Assembly (NCBI GenBank): GCA_023091665.1
Contig: JALJCQ010000017.1
Location: 248,001-312,000 of the forward strand
Origin: Pythium myriotylum
Lineage: Eukaryota > Oomycota > Peronosporomycetes > Pythiales > Pythiaceae
Direction of reading: 5' to 3'
Length of the DNA: 64,000 bases
The stretch's first letter is position 1, and the number at the start of each line of letters is the position of its first letter. Positions 1 to 12,300 of this stretch are shown one piece after another. The translations under genes and the position numbers were made by a program. The notes under the pieces were generated by a model. It was not told the DNA's origin. It searched no databases and was given only the letters and a program-made list of their open reading frames with translations.

Positions 1-2
1 GC

Positions 3-2627
3 AGACGCGGGCGCGGTCGGTCCTTGAGGCGCCAAGCTGTTTGAAGGCGAAGGTGTGCGACCGCCAGCAGCGGTCGGCGCGTCGGCTCCTGTGCGACCCG
101 ACGGTTTCGCAGTATCGACAGCTTGAGACTTGGTCGCGGCCCCGCTGGACGTCTTCGGCTTACCGCCGCTCGTGGGCGACGAAGGAACGCTCTTCGTGCG
201 CCGTGGCTGCTCATCTGTCGTCGAATCGTCGTCGCTCTCCTCCACACCCTCTTTCTCTTCCTCATCGGAGGAGACCTCGAGGCGCTTCCGCTTCCCTGAC
301 GCACAGCTCGACGCCGACGGAGACGACGGGGCATTCTTGGACGGCGAATCGCGCCAGAACTTGTGGTAGATGCGGCTGCGCACCGAGTGGGAAGGGTGAG
401 CCTCCGGCTTGAGCAAGAAGAAAGCACGCTCTGGTTCGGCTTGATCGACACGATCAGCAGCTGCAAGCACAGTCTCGTTGGGCATCGGCAGCAGGTACAC
501 AGTGCCAATCGGCGGAGCAATGAGGAAGAAGGGGTCCAACAGTAGATCGGCGTCGATGTCAGGGTTGTCGTTGAGGAACTTCGACAGACGCCGACAATGG
601 GCCTTGACGTGAGTCTTCGTAGTCGAATGCCGCTGCTTGCGCTCCTCGCGCCACTGACGATCGACCGACGACGGCACGACCAAGTAATGCGTCCGCTCGT
701 AGAAGGTGCGAATCACCAGCCTATAAAAGGCCATGGTCTCAGTGTAGAGCCCCACGAAACGATCGTCGGCATAGTTGAACGTGATCGGCTTGGGGATCAT
801 CTTCAAGAACTTCTTCCACCGAGCCGCGGCATTCCAGAGGGTGATCTCAGCAGCATCAACGTTGAGGCGAGCATTGGCTTCTGTGAGGAACTTGGTATCT
901 TGGTTGTAGTTCGGGGCCACGGCCTCGCAAGGGAACAAGCCCAACCGCCACGCGAGTCGCTCGATCTGATCAGCCGACAACGTCGAAGGCGGCCCACTTT
1001 CCGGCCATCCAGCTGCCCAGATCGGATATGACTCGCGCATCGAGTTCAAGGTCGACTGAGAGACGTAGTTGGCGCCTCGCTCGGCCGACGGGCCCACGGT
1101 AGTGGCTGAAGACTTGCGGCCCTGATTCTTCGGCACCGGTGATCCACGCGAGTCGGTGAGATCCACGACGTCCTGGGGAGTCGGATCCGGTGAAGGTTGG
1201 CTCTGCGGCTGCGCCGCGGCAGCAGCCCCCTCTCGGTTCTTCTTCGCCTTCTTCTTCGTAGGTGCCTTCGTGCCCGCCGGCGCAACACGACCAGAGACAG
1301 CGGCGTCCGGGCTCGGGCTGCGGGCGGAGTTGCCGCCTCGCGCCTGCGACGACGGAGCCGCGCTGGCCGAAGAGTCGCCCGTTGAGCCTAGCTATCCGGC
1401 GAGAGTGCCACCGAAGCCGCCACCGAAGAGGGAACCCTGCTCGAACAGCGACTCGAGCTCGCCGCCGCCGAGATCTTTTCGGAACTGCTCAATGTCGTCG
1501 TCCGGCCGAAGATTCTCAATCTTCTCCATAAGACGAGTGCAATCGTTGACAATCTTCTGCCGTATCATGAACGTGTCAGTGGGCACGGAGGGGTTAGCCT
1601 TCGCGATCGCAACGGCCATCGTGGCTAAGGCGTCAGATCCGTTGATCTGAAAGCCGTCGGGTGTGAGGCGTGACACCAGGTGATCGAAGACGGGCGCCAA
1701 GAACCCCAGGTTGACACGAGGAGCGGAAGGGTTCGCTTCGCCGCGAAGCTTGTTGAGGACACCAAGAGCCGTCGACACTGCACCCGCCTCGCGGAAACCA
1801 GTAAGCAAGACAGGGCCGATCAGCTTCTCGTACTTGAGCAAGGCGGCTCGCGCTTGGGCCAAGATCGCCTGTAGGAACGCGATGGTCACGGCATCGGTCG
1901 TCATCCGCCGACGAATCGCCCCTACCGCGCCGAATCCACGGTAATTCGCAATCTCTTGGTTCATATCGCGAAGCGAGCTCAGACTGCCGAGGCGCCTGTA
2001 GGCCTTGTACTTCCGCTCGAGATCCGCTTGCTCCGCTGTCGCAGCTGCGGCCACCTTCTCGGCCGCGTCGAGCCGGTCGCGCAGTGAATCGCGCTCCTGG
2101 GTTACAGTCTTCAGCGTCAAGGCGTCGCGCTCGCGCTCATCACGATAGAGCTCAAGCCGACGGCGAAGGTCAGCGACCTCGTCAGGTGCAGGTGTCGACG
2201 AGGGAGCATTCGCAGGTGGAGGACTAGCAAGTTGTCGACTGGCCTCAGCCTGGGCACCGGAGTCAGCTAGGGAACGGAGGCGGGCGGCACGACGGACGGC
2301 GGCGATGTGTAGACGCACCTTTGACCGTTCGAGTTCTTCGAGGCGCTGAGCCTTGGCCCGCAGGTCGACGAGCTCGACGTCCGCACTCTTCACTCGCGAC
2401 TTCAATAAGGCGAGCTCGGCAGTGAGCGTGCTGCTCACGGATTCGAGGAAGCTTGAGCAGGCGTCGGAAGACTGAAGAGCGGTCGAGGCGCGTTCTAACA
2501 GCGCAGTCAACCCACGCAGTTGCTCAACAGACAGCGGGACTGTCAGGTCAGAAATCGCCTCGAACAGATCACCCGCGACGCCTGCCAGCTTAGAGCGCGC
2601 GAGTTTGACCAAGCGCGCCTCACGCAT
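3..2627 (-). pseudogene. gag-like coiled-coil ORF of an LTR-type element, interrupted by one TAG
   Basis: A long minus-strand frame runs from ATG at 2625-2627 to the window edge with a single stop, TAG at 1392-1394. Before it lie 411 residues, after it at least 463 stop-free codons (checked codon by codon down to position 3). The first part is rich in Ala, Arg and Glu with heptad-like stretches (coiled coil, about 2500-1980). The second part is basic and proline-rich, then has a globular-looking Trp-rich stretch (about 1060-640) and an acidic serine-rich tail near 330-220. No protease, RT or zinc knuckle is seen. Its position 215 bp from an LTR copy makes a retroelement structural protein the best guess, but no family was recognised. 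Codons upstream of the ATG are also open, so the start is uncertain. The TAG is either a nonsense mutation or a leaky stop. Confidence 0.55.
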
Positions 2628-2841
2628 CTGCAAGAACGGTGTGAACAAGCGAACACCTCCGTGATGGCCGGCGAGGAAGCGATGCGTACCGTCAAGGGAA
2701 GACTGGAAGAGAAGACGAAGTGAAGGGGCCGAAGGCTGTGCGGCTGCTCCAACGGCGTGATCGGCTGATGTGTGGTGACTCGGCCGAGAGGAGTTCTCCC
2801 ATCACCCAAGGTCTGCGACCAGGCCGATGGGAGACGGGCGC

Positions 2842-3858
2842 TGTGGTAAAGCGGCCGAGAATTTTAGGGCACTAGACCGAGGTGATAGGCAGAGACTCAG
2901 GGTAGTACCGTAGGAGGCTCCAGACTAACCCATACTATTACTATACTCGGTATCAGCCGCCGGTATTACCGGCGGAACCGATACTGAGACGATTGTGCCA
3001 TCCCATAGCCGATTGGCTAAAATGGGAGTCGATTACGTAGCCGAAAGCCGCAGTCATCACCTGAATACAAGGGGGATGATCGGCAGGATACTGGCTGAAT
3101 CGGCAGAAAAGGGGCATGTATTCAGCGGTAGTAATGGGTATAGAGCCGGTAGCGAACTTAGGGCAGCCGAACTTAGCGTAGGGGTACTTAGATCAGCTGA
3201 CGAGACCAAGGTAATAGACTTCCACTTTCACCGCCAAGCCCGCAAGCAAGCCGCGTCGTCTTGGCAAGGAACGTCGCATCAAGGCTCGCCGTCACCAACA
3301 GGAGGTGACGTTAAAGAAGACCCCGGTGGAACCTGGCTATTGCTGTCAGGGGAAGCCGACGACTCTCAAGCGGCCGACTTGAAGCGCTGGGGCAAGACTG
3401 CCAGCAGCGTCGGCTGCACCAAGGACAAGGACGCTCGTGTGCGCCGGTGGGATCGTCCCCCCGCCACGACAAGGCAAGGTTACGGTCTCTAGTGCTGGGC
3501 ACTAGCAGATCTTACGCCCCAAGGAAGCCGCAGCCGTCTCATCGGCTGCGCACAAGTACTCCGAGCCCCTGCGTGTTGATCAGGCGTGTTTCTCGGCCCG
3601 GTACGACCCCCGGCCCAACTCTGCGAGACGGTCTCCTCGCGGAGCTCAGCTGGCCGAACCCAGAGGCTTCACGACCCTCTGGCTCCCCTCCCCCGACTTC
3701 GGTACCAGAGCGCCCACGGTTCACCCCCACAGCGACTTTCGTGGGGTGCAACGTCTGTTGGTAGCTCACTAGCACCAAGAATCTGAAGGCCTGTTGGCGA
3801 GTGGTCAGCTGTCACAAGCAGTCGCTGTGCAGTGATTTTGCTGACCCACTCTACCACA
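2842..3858 (+). repeat. LTR copy A (about 1.02 kb)
   Basis: It is bounded by TGTGGTAAAGCGG at the left and the inverted form CTCTACCACA at the right, giving TG...CA ends with imperfect terminal inverted repeats of about 20 bp. It is directly repeated, with divergence, at 5949-7010. Shared blocks include TAGCCGATTGGCTAA, GACTTCCA-TTTTCACCG, CAACAGGAGGTGACGTTAAAGAAG and the last 60 bp. The gag-like ORF points away from its left edge, and the ABC transporter remnant starts at its right edge. No matching target-site duplication flanks it, as expected if the partner LTR lies left of the window. A MITE-like DNA element is the alternative. Confidence 0.6.
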
Positions 3859-5610
3859 AGGCTGTTGACAAAGATGCCGTCACTGCTATCCCCGTGGCGC
3901 GTGTGTGGAAGCTCAGTCTACCCGAGTGGAAGTTCCTGGTCAGTGGTGGCTTTGGCGCCATGGTGAATGCAGCTGTGTTTCCAGTCTGGGGCGTGCTGTT
4001 GACCAAGATCGTCGTCCTTTTCTTCGAGATTCGACCTCGCGACGAGCTTCTGCGAAATGCTCGTTACTGGTCGCTCAGCTTCGTTGGACTGGGCATCGTC
4101 TTTGGTGGGTCGATTGTGCTTCAGCATTACGGATTCGCGGTCGCCTCCCAGCGACTCGTGGCTCGTGTGAGATTGATGGCGTTCCACGGGATGCTTCACC
4201 AGGATATTGCATGGTTCGATCGAGAAGAAAACTCGTCGGGGGCTCTTGTCTCAGCACTCGCGACGGACTCGGCAACGCTGCAGGCGATGACCTCGGACAC
4301 ACTGAACCAAGGACTCGTAAATATGACGACGCTCGCTATCGGCTTCGGCATTGCCTTCTACTACAGCTGGGAGATGACGCTAGTCTTGCTCGCGACGTCT
4401 CCGATTTTGATGTTTACGTCGTTCATCCAGGCGCCGGTTGCGAGCGGCACGGCAAATAAACAGACCAACGACGCCGACACGAAAGCGGGCTCGCTCCTCT
4501 CCGAGTCCATAAGCTCCATTCGCACGGTCGCGTCGCTCGGCATGGAGAAAGCCGTCAACATCGCGTATGCAGCTTACCTGAACGCCTCTCGGACCGCCGA
4601 CATTCGAACGGGAATTGCTGCCGGTCTTGCGTATGGCATCGCTCAAGGGACCACGTTCTTCAACGTCGCCTTTCTCTTCTACATTGGTGGCAAGTGGGTC
4701 AGCAGCGGACGCATCACGTTCGAAGACCTCTTTATGGTGACCACGGTGATCATGCTCAGCATGTTTGCGGTTGGTCTAGCCGCGCAGAATGCAACAGACC
4801 AGGCCAAGGTCAAGGCGGCGGCGACTCGTGTGTTCCGAATCATTGACAGCAAACCTGAAATCGACAAAACGTCTGAAACTGGCGCCAGACCGGCATTTGT
4901 CGCCGGCGATATCGAGTTCCGTAACGTCGCATTCGCGTATCCTTCACGGCCAGACTCTAAAGTGTATGACAATTACAACCTCCGCATCACAGCTGGCCAG
5001 ACCGTGGCGCTGGTCGGAGCGAGCGGAAGTGGCAAGAGCACAGCGATCTTTTGCTTGAGCGCTTTTACGACCCTATTAGCGGGTCCGTCACGTTGGATGG
5101 CAGGGACTTGCGCGAACTGAGTGTAGTGTGGCTGCGCGAGCACATCTCGCTCGTGTCGCAGGAACCCGCGCTCTTCGCCGGCACGATCGCGGAGAATATC
5201 GCCATGGGCAAAGCCGGTGCGTCTCGCGACGAAGTTGAAGCAGCAGCGAAGACGGCGAACGCTTACGACTTTATCAGCAACTTTCCGAACGGCTTTGACA
5301 CACCGGTGGGCGACGTTGGTGCACAGGTCTCTGGCGGACAGAAGGAAGAATCTTCTGCAGGTCAACCTAGGATCAGGTCTAGTATACGGTCATACTTGGT
5401 TTTTTCACCATGGTAATGCGTAGGTCATGAGGTTTTTTATGATGGTCAGATGACTGGACACATTTCGTTTGACAACGATGGATGACAACCATTGATTGAC
5501 AACCACGATCACGAATACAACTACAACACAGTCTTGCCATTCTCACTTCCCGAATCCCGAGAAGGTTGTCCCAAGTACCGAAGTCAGCTTCCACTGCCAC
5601 TACCAATTCA

Positions 5611-8600
5611 ATGACATCCCAATTGCGTCTACGTGCTCTTCGTAGCATCCAACAACGTTCTCGAACGGCGTCGGCTCGTGCTGACAATCCGTGGCATGTG
5701 TCGGTCTCTTCACCACCTCCCACGGAGGTGAATGGTTCGTCAACGATGAGTAGCATTTGCGAAGCCGTCCCGGCGCCACCACCAACTCGTGATGATTCAA
5801 GTGCGGTTGACGTTGGAGATGACGGCGAAGCCGTTGCTCCTTGTCGTGCGCGAGTGACTAAGCGTAGCCGGCTCTCTTATCGCGAACATGACGGAGCAAG
5901 TGATCATGGAGATGGCGGCCCAACTCGGCAACCATCGTCGCAAGAAGTTGTGGTAAAGCGGCTGGGTCTTGGGCAAAGATATCGAGATCCCACATGCCCA
6001 CGACTCACTCCGGAACGGCCCAGAAGAGAGAGATACCTGTAGGCTAACCGATATTAGTACGTTCGCGGGGTGGTGACCGTTCTGTACCGGTATCAACGGT
6101 ACAGCCGGTCAAAACCGGTATTTCTGATCCCCGTAGCCGATTGGCTAATATAGGCTGCCGATCAGACCCGATCTGAGTCTGCGTCTCGTCCAATTGTACG
6201 GGGCGTAATCAGTGTCAGATGGGTAGAATCAGGCCAGGAGTTCAGCAGGGATAGTGGGTGATAGAGTCAGCAGGGAGCCGGTCCGAAGCCGGTTCCGAAC
6301 TTAGGCAGCCGAACCTAGCTTAGATTCGCACTTAGGATAGCCGGTAACGGCCAAGGTAATGGACTTCCATTTTCACCGTCAAGTCCGCAAGCAAGCCGCA
6401 AGACTTGGCGAGGAACGTCGACACCAAGGCTCGCCGTCACCAACAGGAGGTGACGTTAAAGAAGGCCCGGTGGACCCTGGCTGTTGCAGCCGGAAGAAGC
6501 CGAAGAACCGCTCAAGGAGCAGCCGATTCGAAGCGCTGGGGCAAGTCTGCCAGCGGCGTCGGCTGCGCAAGTCAAGGAAGGTCGTGTGCGTCGGTGGGAT
6601 TGTCCCCTCGCCACGATCCAAGGAGTGCTACGTCCTCTGGCGTCTCTACGCCAGGCGAATACGCCCAAGGAAGCCGCAGCCCGGTCTCACCGGCTGCGCA
6701 CAAGTGCACCGAGCCCCTGCGTGTTGAGCAGGTGTGTTTCTCGGCCCGTACGACCCCTCCGACCAGTTCTGCTAGACGGTCTCCTAGCGGGCTACAGTTG
6801 TCGGAACCCCAGAGGCTTCACGACCCTCTGGTTCCCTCCCCGACTTTCGGCGGCAGATATCAGCCCACGGTTCACCCCCACAGCGACTTCACGTGGGGTG
6901 TAACGCCTGTGGTTACCACCCAGCTCCAAGAATCTGAAGGCCTGTTGGTGAGGGGTCAGCGGTCACGAGCAGTCGCTGTGCTGTGATTTGTGCCGACCCT
7001 CTCTACCACAAAGTCGATGCAAACGAGAGTGTAAGCGATATGAATCCACCAACCACCTATGCGGTCGTGCGTGTTGTTGAACCGGGAGAGCTCTCCGCAG
7101 CCGAACGGGAGAATACTTTAAGTCTTGGTCGACGTGCTGGAAGGACCAAGGTGTTTGTCGATGGCTATGAATTTACGCAAGCAAACAAGACTCGTGTCAA
7201 GATCACCTATCGATGCAGTTTCTACTGGAGCCAAGACTGCAAAGCTCGGCTTCACCTCCTTGCATCGACGATGGAGTACGACACTGCGAATATGATCCCC
7301 CACACCTGCATACCACCATCTCGCATTTCCGATTGCATCGACCAAGGTGCGTCGTGTCTCGACCTTCGCCATGCAATGCAACAAGATGTCGACAACCACG
7401 CGCTTGCAGGAAACTTGACGCCGCAGCAGATTTGGATGCGTGTCAGTGAGACCCACTTGAGTGAGCGTGGTGGTAACATAGTGGTTCGCGCTTTGACAAA
7501 GAACCAAGTCATCAAACGTGTTCACAACGTTCGTGCCAGTCACTATGGTGCAGATATGCATGGCCGCGTGGAAGTCGCCCCACTCTCGCGAGTCTTGAAC
7601 TCCAACCTCAGCTTTTTCCAGTTCCACCATGTGTGGCATAACCCACACTTGAAGGGCGAGAACAAGATCGACAGAGTCATTGGGTGGGCTCATCCGACGT
7701 TGCTTACTCTGCTGCGGTATGAGAATCTGTCGCTCTTTATCGATGCAACATTTCGCTGTGTGCCGGTGAAGTTCAAGCAGTGTGTGGTGTTGATGGTCTA
7801 CGACAAAGGAACCAAGTTGTATGTACCTGTGTGCTACGTGCTTGCAACATCGAAAACTTACGATGCGTACTGGAACATCTTCCAGTACATTCGAGACGCG
7901 TGCGGGGAGAGTATCAAGGCAGCTGAGGTTGTGTGTGATTTTGAGACAGCTCTCGTTGGTGCTGTGTCCGAATGGTTTCAGGATGCACGGGTGATCGGCT
8001 GCGTTTTTTACTTTAAACAAGCATGCCAGAGGAGGATGGTCAAGTACCGCATCCCCAAGGACGAAATCAGTGTCGCAATGGAGCAAGGTGTTTTAGATAT
8101 GCTGACAGTTGTTGATCGCGAGAAGATTTCCCCTCAAGGCGTATCGTGTGTCAAGGCGACGATTCGACAGCGGTGCCAAGAGATTGGGATCGACTACTCG
8201 AAGGCAAAATGGCGTGAGTTCTGGGTATACTTTCAACGAACCTAGATGCAACTGCATCCTCCTACAGTGTGGAACATTCACGGCATCCACAGGAGTATTG
8301 TGGCTCGCACCAACAACCCGCTTGAGCGATTTAATCGCGAGCTTAATGCTGCGTTCGCAACACCACATCCCTCGGTGCCTCGCTTTGTCAACACAGTTGA
8401 GGCTATTTCGCGTGACTACGTTCGGCTACGCGAGCAGATTAGCCGTGGGCAAGCAGAGGCCCCGGCTCGACAGCGTTCCATCACTCTCCCAACTGCTGTT
8501 CGACTTCCAGACACAGTGCCTGGAGATGACCAGTATAGCGATGAAGAAGCTGATCTAGGTTACGAGTACCAAAGCAGTTCGACTGACGACGACGCAGAAG

Positions 8601-8659
8601 AGGGCATGTCCATGCTCGGTGGTGATGGTGTTGATGATGATTATGATAATGTAGTGTAG
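5611..8659 (+). pseudogene. MULE transposase, split by a solo LTR and by a TAG
   Basis: The coding sequence is 5611-5948 plus 7015-8659. Removing the LTR and one AAGT copy joins the two parts in the same frame (QEV then DANESVSD). The protein would be about 660 residues. An N-terminal low-complexity region is followed by a FLYWCH-like zinc finger around 7150-7320 (YRCSFYWSQDC, PHTC). The MULE DDE core follows, with FIDATFR (first Asp) near 7737 and VVCDFETAL (second Asp) near 7930. The C-terminal RTNNPLERFNREL lies near 8310-8345. A TAG at 8243-8245 interrupts the frame exactly where relatives carry Trp in a TWM motif, so TGG to TAG is likely. The usual His of the GC-x-FHF-x-QA motif is Tyr here (FYFKQA). 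With the LTR insertion and the nonsense codon it should be inactive. Confidence 0.85.
5949..7010 (+). repeat. Solo LTR copy B nested in the MULE
   Basis: TGTGGTAAAGCGG at the left and CTCTACCACA at the right match copy A ends. A 4-bp target duplication AAGT flanks it (5945-5948 and 7011-7014). It has the same orientation as copy A and a similar length (1062 against 1017 bp). No internal retroelement genes are present, so it is most simply a solo LTR left by LTR-LTR recombination. It is younger than the MULE. Confidence 0.72.
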
Positions 8660-9202
8660 GTGACGTAAAATGGAGTGGCTCAACCAAGGCTAATCTTTCA
8701 ATGCCATGTTCCTTACTCCCAATTGAGTACGTTCGCAGCGTCGGGTTGATCAACGATCGTTTGATGTGCTGTAGTGACATCGACAAGGCTGCTTATGTTG
8801 TGAGTGATATGCATGTTGTGACCTATGTCTGGTTTTGGTCACCGCTATTTTCTGCCACTGATCACGTGACCCGGCCTCGTGACCTGACCAGAAAATTGAC
8901 CTGTATTAGACATTACCGGACAGAAACAACGCATTGCGATCGCGCGAGCCGTTTTGCGCGATCCAAAAGTGCTGCTGCTTGACGAGGCAACGAGCGCGCT
9001 GGACAACGAGAGCGAGCGTGTCGTGCAGGCGTCGCTTGACCAGCTGCCGGCGCACAAAAAGCGCACGACGATCATCGTGGCGCACAGGCTGTCGACGATT
9101 CGCCACGCGGACCTTATTGCGGTCATCAAAGACGGTGCGATCGTGGAGCAAGGAAAGCACGACCAAGGCACTCGTGGAGCGGCAAATGTAGGGGAGCAGT
9201 AG

Positions 9203-9329
9203 ATTATGAATTGATTCACCCCTTGAACTCAATAGACTTGGTTAGCGTCACAAGTAGAATGAATCGTGAACCGTAAGACTAGTAGTAAGTTGGACGAACA
9301 CTTGATCTCTTAGAATCCACAGGATCTTG
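9203..9329. other. Intergenic gap between ABCB remnant and ABCC gene
   Basis: About 130 bp between the ends of the two convergent transporter genes. No feature is recognised in it. Confidence 0.5.
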
Positions 9330-12300
9330 CTAGTGCTGTGTGCTCTTGATTAGGGAGGCAAAGATGCCATTTGGTTTGGCGAGCAGAGCCGCCGGCGTGT
9401 CGAACTCGGCCACGCGGCCCTGTTCCATCACCAGGATGCGGTCGCTGTCCGCGATAGTCTCGAGACGATGTGCGATCGTCAATGCTGTGCGTCCTCGGAA
9501 ACACTCTTTCACGGCCACCTGGATTTGGCGATCGAGTTCTTGGTCGACGCTTGCAGTTGCCTCATCCAGTACGACGATCCGTGACTCGCGCAGCAGAGCG
9601 CGCGCGATGCAGATCAGCTGTCTCTGTCCGACCGACAGGTTCTCGCCTTTCTCGGCCACCTCGTACGACAGGCCCTGACCCCAGCGACGCACGTCCTCAA
9701 GGAGGTGGACGCGCTTTAACGCTGTGAAGAGCTCTTCGTCTGACTTTTGGTGGAACGGATCGAGATTGTCACGCAGCGTACCGCTGAAGAGCACGGGGTC
9801 CTGTGGGATAATAGTCAGTCGAGCTCGAAGCTGATGGAGCGGAACAGTCGTGATATCGACGCCGTCGATGCGGACGACGCCCTGCGCAGCCTCGACGGTG
9901 CGAAAGAGCGCGTTCATGAGCGTCGATTTGCCCGATCCTGTGCGTCCGCACACGCCGATGCTCTCGCCTTCGTGCACGCGAAATGTGACGCCACGTAACA
10001 CAAAGTCGAGTCCCTCTCGATACCGCAGAAAGACGCCGTCAAACTCGATCGTGCCCTTGCTCGGCCAGGACGAAGGTACGGGTGAGATGGCCGCGAGCTT
10101 GGAAGCGCCTTCCTGGTCGAGTGTGTCGTAGTGAGCGAGGCGTTCGAATGAAGTCATGACGTTCTCAGTTTGGCTGCCGAGCGTCATCAACCGCTGGAAG
10201 TACATCGTGAGCTGCACGGCGTACGTAAGCGCGATGCCGGCGCTTGCTGGGCCGATCGAGTTGCGCGACGCCACGCACGTGAATGCGACGATGGCAACGA
10301 CGCAGGCAACGAACCAGTCGAGTCGCATCGAGAACCACTTGGTCGTTGTCTGGAACATAAAGTAGAACTTGGCGTTGTGGTCGAGAAGCTCGCGGCACTT
10401 GGACGCGAACTGAGCGGTCATACGGAAGGAGCGGATGCTCTCAATGCCGTTGATGGTCTCAGAGATCAGATTGAGGAACGGCGTGCGCGTGACGCCATCC
10501 AGTCGCTTGAGTTCGCGTGATGATGCCAAGTAGTACTTCTGGACAATGCTGCTCGCGTACAGCAATGGTCCGTAGAGGATCAGTGTTGTGGGCGCCGTAA
10601 CAGCGCACACAACAAGCACAGAAAGCACGATTGCTGCGTAGATCAAGTACTGAAGCGTGTAGTAAGGCAGCGGGTTGTCGATTTGATCAAGGTCTCGCGA
10701 GAAGCGATTAAGCACACGCCCGATGGGCGTCACGTCAAAGATCGTGTTGATCGGCGCATAGAGCACTTTCGAAAAGAATTTTGCGTGGACGATCTTGGCC
10801 AGTTTGAGACAGATCTCCACAAACAGTGCGGACCGCATGATGCCCAGCACTACCGCGCCACAAGCAACGCCGATGTATATCCACGCGAGCGTTTTCTGGC
10901 TGTATTGGTCTAGCGAACCGTTCGACCAGTACTTCACGTAGTAATCAGCCGCGACCAAGCCGGATTGGCCCACTGCAAAGACGACGAGCAAGATCACGAG
11001 CAGAGCAATTCCGTTGAATCCCGAGATTTCGAGGAAGGACACATAGGTGCGCCACGTGACGGCCCCGACCGCTCGATCTTCCGTAAGAATCATTGTCTTG
11101 CTGCCTTTGTCTTCTGATTGGGCCGCTGCAGTCACATTCGAGTGTGTTCTGCGACTGCCACGAGAGACTTGCGAGTTCGCCGTCAATACGCTTGTACGCT
11201 CCACAGCTTCCGACAAGTCGGTATCAAGCAACGAAGTTATTTTTGTCGCTCGGTCGTCGAGCAAGTCGGAATCGCCTACAGCATCGTCGCCATTTCGTTT
11301 GAGCTTCGTCTTCTCTAAATCTGCGGCAATCGCTTTCTCGTGTGCCTGGTCCTCGAGGAACGTGAAGTGCGTGAGGACTTCGTCGTAAGGACCGTCAGCG
11401 ACAATCTCGCCATTTGACATCACAATGACTCGATCTGCATGCTTGAGCAGATGGTAATGAGCGTTGAGCACGAGGACACGCGTCTTAGAAGCCGCGAGGC
11501 CCTGCACGCACTCGAAGAATACGGCGTTGGCGACGTGCACATCCAGTGCGCTGAGTGGATCGTCAAGTACGACGAGGTCGGCGTCGTGCCGGTACATTGT
11601 TCGCGCGAGGCTCACCCGGGCTTTCTGACCTCCGCTCAAGTTGATCCCACGTTCCCCAATCTCGGTTAGGTCGCCATGGTCCAGAATGCTTAGATCTGCT
11701 CGTAGCTGACACGCCGAGATGACGCGGTCGTAGAGATCAGAGTCAAACGGTGCTCCGAAGAGGATGTTGCCTCGCACTGAGTCATGCTGGATCCAAGGCT
11801 GCTGGCTCGCGTACGCGACAGCACCTCTCACGACGCGGGAGCCACTCAGTTGCTCCATTTCCCCCAGCATCGCACTCACGAAACTCGATTTACCGCTCCC
11901 AACGGCGCCAACAATGACTGTGAGCGAGCCCGGCGAGATGCAAAGATTGATGCTGCGCAGTGTCGGACGAAGCGTTGACTCGACTAGCGTAGCTCCGGCT
12001 CGCCAAGTGAAATTGGCTTCGCGAATAGCGACAATAGGCTCCCCGTCGACCACAGGCTTCATGTCAGCACTTCCATCGACGAGTTTAACCTCGTCCGCGG
12101 CAAGAAACTTGGCGACACGCTGCAGTGAGGCCCAACCTTCAGAGCTGTAGACCACGGCGTTCGAGAACATCCCCAGCGGCCGACCGCAGGCGTTCACGAG
12201 CGCCAGGAACGCGAACGAGGTCGGTACGTTTAGCGTGTTGCCTTCGTATACGTATACGATGAAGCAGATTGCGGTGAGGAACGATTGTGCGTACATGAGG

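Larger units (their letters stand above)
5344..8916 (+). mobile_element. Mutator-like element (MULE) inserted in the ABC transporter
   Basis: The element is about 3.57 kb and sits inside the ABC signature codons. The target sequence CGGACAGAA occurs on both sides (5335-5343 and 8917-8925), a 9-bp duplication, or 8 bp if the terminal G at 8917 belongs to the element. Terminal inverted repeats are imperfect, with CAGGTCAA and GGTCAGGTC blocks at matching distances from both ends. It carries a MULE transposase ORF split by a solo LTR. The 8-9 bp duplication is typical of the Mutator superfamily. 5344-5610 and 8660-8916 are its non-coding ends. Confidence 0.88.
3859..9191 (+). pseudogene. ABCB/P-glycoprotein-type ABC transporter, C-terminal half, disrupted
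   Basis: This is the second transmembrane domain plus second nucleotide-binding domain of a full ABCB transporter; the first half is absent. Residues from the left LTR edge onward read as the TMD2 start (KLSLPEW, then VFPVWGVLL). Walker A GASGSGKST lies near 5015-5042. A one-base frameshift follows at about 5045-5050, after which LLERFYDP, the Q-loop VSQEPALFAGT and the start of the signature SGGQK (to 5343) are read in another frame. A 3.6-kb MULE interrupts the signature. Coding resumes at 8926 with the rest of the signature, Walker [13 protein letters not shown] and the H-loop VAHRLST. A further frameshift near 9163 precedes the end (LVERQM, stop 9189-9191). In intact relatives it would export lipophilic compounds at the plasma membrane. 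It cannot make a functional protein. Confidence 0.9.

Noticed and set aside
2842..3858. Interpretation of copies A and B as a TIR DNA transposon or MITE
   Set aside because: The roughly 20-bp imperfect inverted ends allow it, but TG...CA termini, a 4-bp duplication at copy B, the 1-kb length and the adjacent gag-like ORF fit LTRs better. Not fully excluded.
7118..8086. 322-codon minus-strand ORF
   Set aside because: It is the reverse of the MULE transposase core; the plus strand carries the recognisable motifs.
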